DNA of 64,000 nucleotides from Streptomyces sp. HUAS ZL42 (GTDB lineage Bacteria; Actinomycetota; Actinomycetes; Streptomycetales; Streptomycetaceae), in contig NZ_CP160403.1 of NCBI RefSeq assembly GCF_040782645.1, forward strand, positions 744,001-808,000. Reading direction: 5' to 3'. The position numbers were made by a program, and so were the translations under genes. The notes under the pieces were generated by a model, which searched no databases, was not told the DNA's origin, and worked only from the letters and a program-made list of their open reading frames with translations. Of the stretch, positions 60,934-64,000 are shown piece by piece; position 1 is the stretch's first letter, and each line of letters starts with the position of its first letter.

Positions 60934-63068
60934 CCATCAACACCAAGAAGCAAGAGGACCCGATGTCCACGGTTACCCCGACCCGGGCACCGCACCAGGA
61001 CGTACCGACCGGGCACAAGGCCGCCGAGGGCCGCGTCGGCGCGGGCCTGTTCGACCCCAAGCAACTCGTCAAGTCACTGCCCGACGCGTTCCGCAAGCTC
61101 GACCCGCGGGTGATGGTCAAGTCCCCCGTGATGTTCGTCGTGCTCATCGGCTCGGTGGTCACCACCGTACTGGCGATCAAGACCCCGGGCGACTGGTTCG
61201 GCTGGGTCATCGCCGCCTGGCTGTGGCTGACCGTCGTCTTCGCCAACCTGGCGGAAGCGGTGGCCGAGGGCCGCGGCAAGGCCCAGGCGGACACGCTGCG
61301 CAAGGCCAAGACCGACACCGTGGCGCGCCGACTCGTCGGGGACTCCGAAGAGCGCGTGCCCGGCACGGAGTTGAAGGTCGGCGACCTGGTCGTGTGCGAG
61401 GCCGGCGACATCATCCCCGGCGACGGTGACGTCGTCGAGGGAGTCGCGTCCGTCGACGAGTCGGCGATCACCGGCGAATCCGCGCCCGTCATCCGAGAGT
61501 CCGGCGGCGACCGCAGCGCCGTCACCGGCGGCACGAAGGTGCTGTCCGACCGGATCGTCATCAAGATCACGACGAAGCCGGGCGAGACCTTCATCGACCG
61601 GATGATCAACCTGGTCGAGGGCGCAGCACGGCAGAAGACGCCGAACGAGATCGCGCTGAACATCCTGCTCGCCTCGCTCACCATCGTCTTCCTGCTCGCG
61701 GTCGTGACGCTGAAGCCGTTCGCCATCTACGCGGGCGCCGACAAGCAGACCTCCATGATCGTGCTCACCGCGCTGCTGGTCTGCCTGATCCCGACCACCA
61801 TCGGCGCACTGCTCTCCGCCATCGGCATCGCGGGTATGGACCGCCTGGTCCAGCGCAACGTCCTCGCCATGTCCGGCCGGGCGGTCGAGGCCGCCGGTGA
61901 CGTCTCGACGCTGCTGCTCGACAAGACCGGCACCATCACCCTCGGCAACCGCCAGGCCGCCGAGTTCGTGCCGGTGCGCGGAACGACCGAGGCCGAGGTC
62001 GCCGACGCCGCCCAACTCTCCTCACTGGCCGACGAGACGCCCGAGGGCCGCTCCATCGTCGTACTGGCGAAGCAGAAGTACGGCCTGCGCGAACGCCACC
62101 AGGGCGAGCTCGCGCACGCCGAGTGGATCGCCTTCACCGCCCAGACCCGGATGTCGGGTGTGGATGTCGACGGGCGCAAGATCCGCAAGGGCGCCGCCGG
62201 TTCGGTCATCGCCTGGGTGCGGGAGCAAGGCGGGTCGGTCGCCGAGGACGCCGACGAGATCGCGGGCCGCATCTCGGAGGCAGGCGGTACGCCGCTGCTG
62301 GTCGCGATCCAGGATGACCGGGGCGCCCGGATCCTGGGGGTCATCCACCTGAAGGACGTGGTCAAGGAGGGCATGCGCGAGCGGTTCGAAGAACTGCGCC
62401 GCATGGGCATCAAGACCGTCATGATCACCGGTGACAACCCGCTGACCGCCAAGGCGATCGCGGACGAGGCCGGCGTCGACGACTTCCTCGCGGAGGCCAC
62501 CCCCGAGGACAAGATGGCCCTTATCAAGCGGGAACAGGCCGGCGGCAAGCTGGTCGCCATGACCGGCGACGGTACGAACGACGCGCCCGCGCTGGCCCAG
62601 GCGGACGTCGGCGTGGCCATGAACACCGGTACGTCGGCCGCCAAGGAGGCCGGCAACATGGTCGACCTCGACTCCAACCCGACCAAGCTCATCGAGATCG
62701 TCGAGATCGGCAAGCAACTCCTCATCACCCGGGGCGCGCTGACCACGTTCTCCATCGCCAACGACGTCGCGAAGTACTTCGCGATCATCCCGGCCATGTT
62801 CGCCGTCGCCTACCCGTCGCTGGACAAGCTCAACATCATGGGCCTGGCCAGCCCGGAGTCCGCGATCCTCTCCGCGGTCATCTTCAACGCGCTGATCATC
62901 ATCGCCCTGGTGCCGCTCGCCCTGCGCGGCGTGCAGTACCGGCCGATGAGCGCCGATCGGATGCTCAGGCGCAACCTCGGCATCTATGGCCTGGGTGGAC
63001 TGATCGCCCCGTTCATCGGCATCAAGCTCATCGACCTGCTCATCTCGCTGATCCCCGGGATCGGGTGA
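60930..63068 (+). CDS. kdpB: K+-transporting ATPase subunit KdpB
   Basis: 712 residues. P-type ATPase with TGESAPVI, the DKTGT phosphorylation site at Asp331, [18 protein letters not shown] and the membrane segment [20 protein letters not shown] that replaces the CPC motif. An N-terminal extension of about 40 residues is usual in actinobacteria; an in-frame ATG 11 codons later is an alternative start. Energises K+ uptake with KdpA and KdpC. Confidence 0.97.
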   Translation: MTINTKKQEDPMSTVTPTRAPHQDVPTGHKAAEGRVGAGLFDPKQLVKSLPDAFRKLDPRVMVKSPVMFVVLIGSVVTTVLAIKTPGDWFGWVIAAWLWLTVVFANLAEAVAEGRGKAQADTLRKAKTDTVARRLVGDSEERVPGTELKVGDLVVCEAGDIIPGDGDVVEGVASVDESAITGESAPVIRESGGDRSAVTGGTKVLSDRIVIKITTKPGETFIDRMINLVEGAARQKTPNEIALNILLASLTIVFLLAVVTLKPFAIYAGADKQTSMIVLTALLVCLIPTTIGALLSAIGIAGMDRLVQRNVLAMSGRAVEAAGDVSTLLLDKTGTITLGNRQAAEFVPVRGTTEAEVADAAQLSSLADETPEGRSIVVLAKQKYGLRERHQGELAHAEWIAFTAQTRMSGVDVDGRKIRKGAAGSVIAWVREQGGSVAEDADEIAGRISEAGGTPLLVAIQDDRGARILGVIHLKDVVKEGMRERFEELRRMGIKTVMITGDNPLTAKAIADEAGVDDFLAEATPEDKMALIKREQAGGKLVAMTGDGTNDAPALAQADVGVAMNTGTSAAKEAGNMVDLDSNPTKLIEIVEIGKQLLITRGALTTFSIANDVAKYFAIIPAMFAVAYPSLDKLNIMGLASPESAILSAVIFNALIIIALVPLALRGVQYRPMSADRMLRRNLGIYGLGGLIAPFIGIKLIDLLISLIPGIG

Positions 63069-63685
63069 AGGACATGAACAACTCCGTGGCAAACACCGGA
63101 CGCCTGGCATGGGCGGCGCTGCGCATGCTGCTCGTCCTCACCGTCGTGACCGGCGTCATCTACCCGCTCGTGGTCGCCGGCATCGGCCAACTCGCCTTCC
63201 ATGACAAGGCGAACGGCTCGATCGTCAAGGTCGACGGCAAGGAGGTCGGCTCCAGGCTGATCGGCCAGAGCTGGAACATCAAGGGCACCGACAAGCCCGA
63301 CCCGAAGTGGTTCCAGGGCCGTCCGTCCAACAGCAACTACGACCCGCTGGCCACCGGTTCCAGCCAGCTGAGCGCCGGCAACCCCGAGCTCGTGAAGATG
63401 GTGATGGCGGCTAAGAAGCAGGTCGCCGAGTTCAACGGCGTACCCGAGTCCGAGGTGCCCAAGGACGCGGTCACCGGCTCCGCCTCCGCGATCGACCCGG
63501 ACATCTCCCCGGCGTACGCGGACATCCAGGTCAAGCGGGTCGCCGAGGCGAACGGGCTGACCGTTGACCAGGTCCAGCAGTTGGTCGACGACCACACCCG
63601 GGGACGCACGCTCGGCTTCCTCGACCAGCCGCGCGTCAACGTCCTCGAACTCAACATCGCGCTCAAGGAACTGGCCGACCGCTGA
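63065..63685 (+). CDS. kdpC: K+-transporting ATPase subunit KdpC
   Basis: 206 residues, GTG start (or the ATG three codons later). One N-terminal helix ([20 protein letters not shown]) and a soluble domain with [40 protein letters not shown] and a C-terminal LNVAL-like block ([11 protein letters not shown]). Complete and normal in length. Overlaps kdpB by 4 nt. Confidence 0.96.
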   Translation: MKDMNNSVANTGRLAWAALRMLLVLTVVTGVIYPLVVAGIGQLAFHDKANGSIVKVDGKEVGSRLIGQSWNIKGTDKPDPKWFQGRPSNSNYDPLATGSSQLSAGNPELVKMVMAAKKQVAEFNGVPESEVPKDAVTGSASAIDPDISPAYADIQVKRVAEANGLTVDQVQQLVDDHTRGRTLGFLDQPRVNVLELNIALKELADR

Positions 63686-63803
63686 TGCCGTTGGCAGCAG
63701 GGACAGCGGCCGGGAGTCGGCGGACCGGAACATTTGGCCCCACCGGCTCCCGCCGCCGCCCTGACGGCCCCGATCCCACCGACGACAGGAAGGCCGCACA
63801 CCG

Positions 63804-64000
63804 ATGACCCGGGTGCTGGTGGTGGAGGACGATCCACAGCTCGTACGAGCCCTCGTGATCAACATGCGAGCCCGCCAGTACGGCGTTGACGCCGCGCCGG
63901 ACGGCGCCACCGCGCTCCGGCTGGCGGCCGCCCGCCAGCCGGACGTGGTGGTGCTCGACTTGGGCCTGCCCGACATGGACGGCGTCGAGGTGATCAAGGC
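63804..64000 (+). CDS. kdpE: Response regulator, probably KdpE (3' end beyond the window)
   Basis: 65 codons visible: MTRVLVVEDDPQLVRALVIN, with acidic pocket Glu8-Asp9-Asp10 and phospho-acceptor Asp52 in VVVLDLGLPDMDG. The receiver domain matches KdpE of actinobacteria. AGGAAGG lies 9 nt upstream. It starts 118 nt after kdpC; the sensor kinase gene kdpD is not between them, so it must lie elsewhere, probably downstream. Confidence 0.85.
   Translation, partial: MTRVLVVEDDPQLVRALVINMRARQYGVDAAPDGATALRLAAARQPDVVVLDLGLPDMDGVEVIK

Noticed and set aside
1..64000. CRISPR arrays, tRNA or rRNA genes.
   Set aside because: No regularly spaced repeats and no cloverleaf or rRNA-like sequence were noticed in either strand by eye.

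Overview
The window has the high GC content, strong third-position GC bias and gene families (DUF6153, DUF5134, M56/BlaI pair, kdpFABC preceded by a tiny membrane ORF, leaderless promoters) expected of a Streptomyces or close relative. Many intact genes are separated by short scraps of dead genes, which suggests a chromosome arm, genomic island or large plasmid rather than the conserved core. This assignment is an inference; no ribosomal or other marker gene is present.

The first 42 kb is a metal (mainly copper) handling region. From left: a cysteine-synthase-like enzyme running off the edge; DUF6153 proteins around a DUF305 lipoprotein; a BlaI-type repressor with an M56 metallopeptidase; an NlpC/P60 hydrolase and an F510_1955-type lipoprotein; a patch of ordinary and decayed genes (7.2-12.4 kb); a PepSY-like lipoprotein and a CmtR-like sensor with a broken CDF efflux gene; a Met-rich multicopper oxidase with another DUF6153; a DUF5134 membrane protein; a cupredoxin; copZ-copA; an LVIVD/PA-domain secreted protein; a snapalysin-like protein; a three-gene cytochrome b operon; a second cupredoxin; a seven-gene ABC/SHOCT/DUF2933 cluster; a cupredoxin-ATPase-YHS fusion pump with csoR; and DUF4396. 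Four copies of a palindrome TACCC-N5-GGGTA sit in front of the oxidase/DUF6153 pair, copZ-copA, the fusion pump and DUF4396, so one CsoR (38746-39078) probably controls all of them. Four DUF6153 genes share a second architecture: a -10 box exactly 6 nt before a leaderless start codon.

From 41 kb the content changes: an Lrp/PatB pair, a large secreted C40 peptidase, then monovalent-cation homeostasis. This holds a CPA-type antiporter, a CBS protein and an SLC13/ArsB-like permease in one operon behind a possible structured RNA leader; an RCK-channel-RCK protein; a second CBS protein; a KimA-like APC permease; and kdpFABC with the start of kdpE at the right edge.

Decayed pieces recognised include Tn3 and IS110 transposases, nuoA and nuoN ends, a CsoR, a CDF pump, an MFS pump, an aldehyde dehydrogenase, a methyltransferase, an ABC-2 permease, a CMD-family protein and a frameshifted PucR-type regulator. 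All family names come from reading motifs by eye; none was confirmed by a database search.
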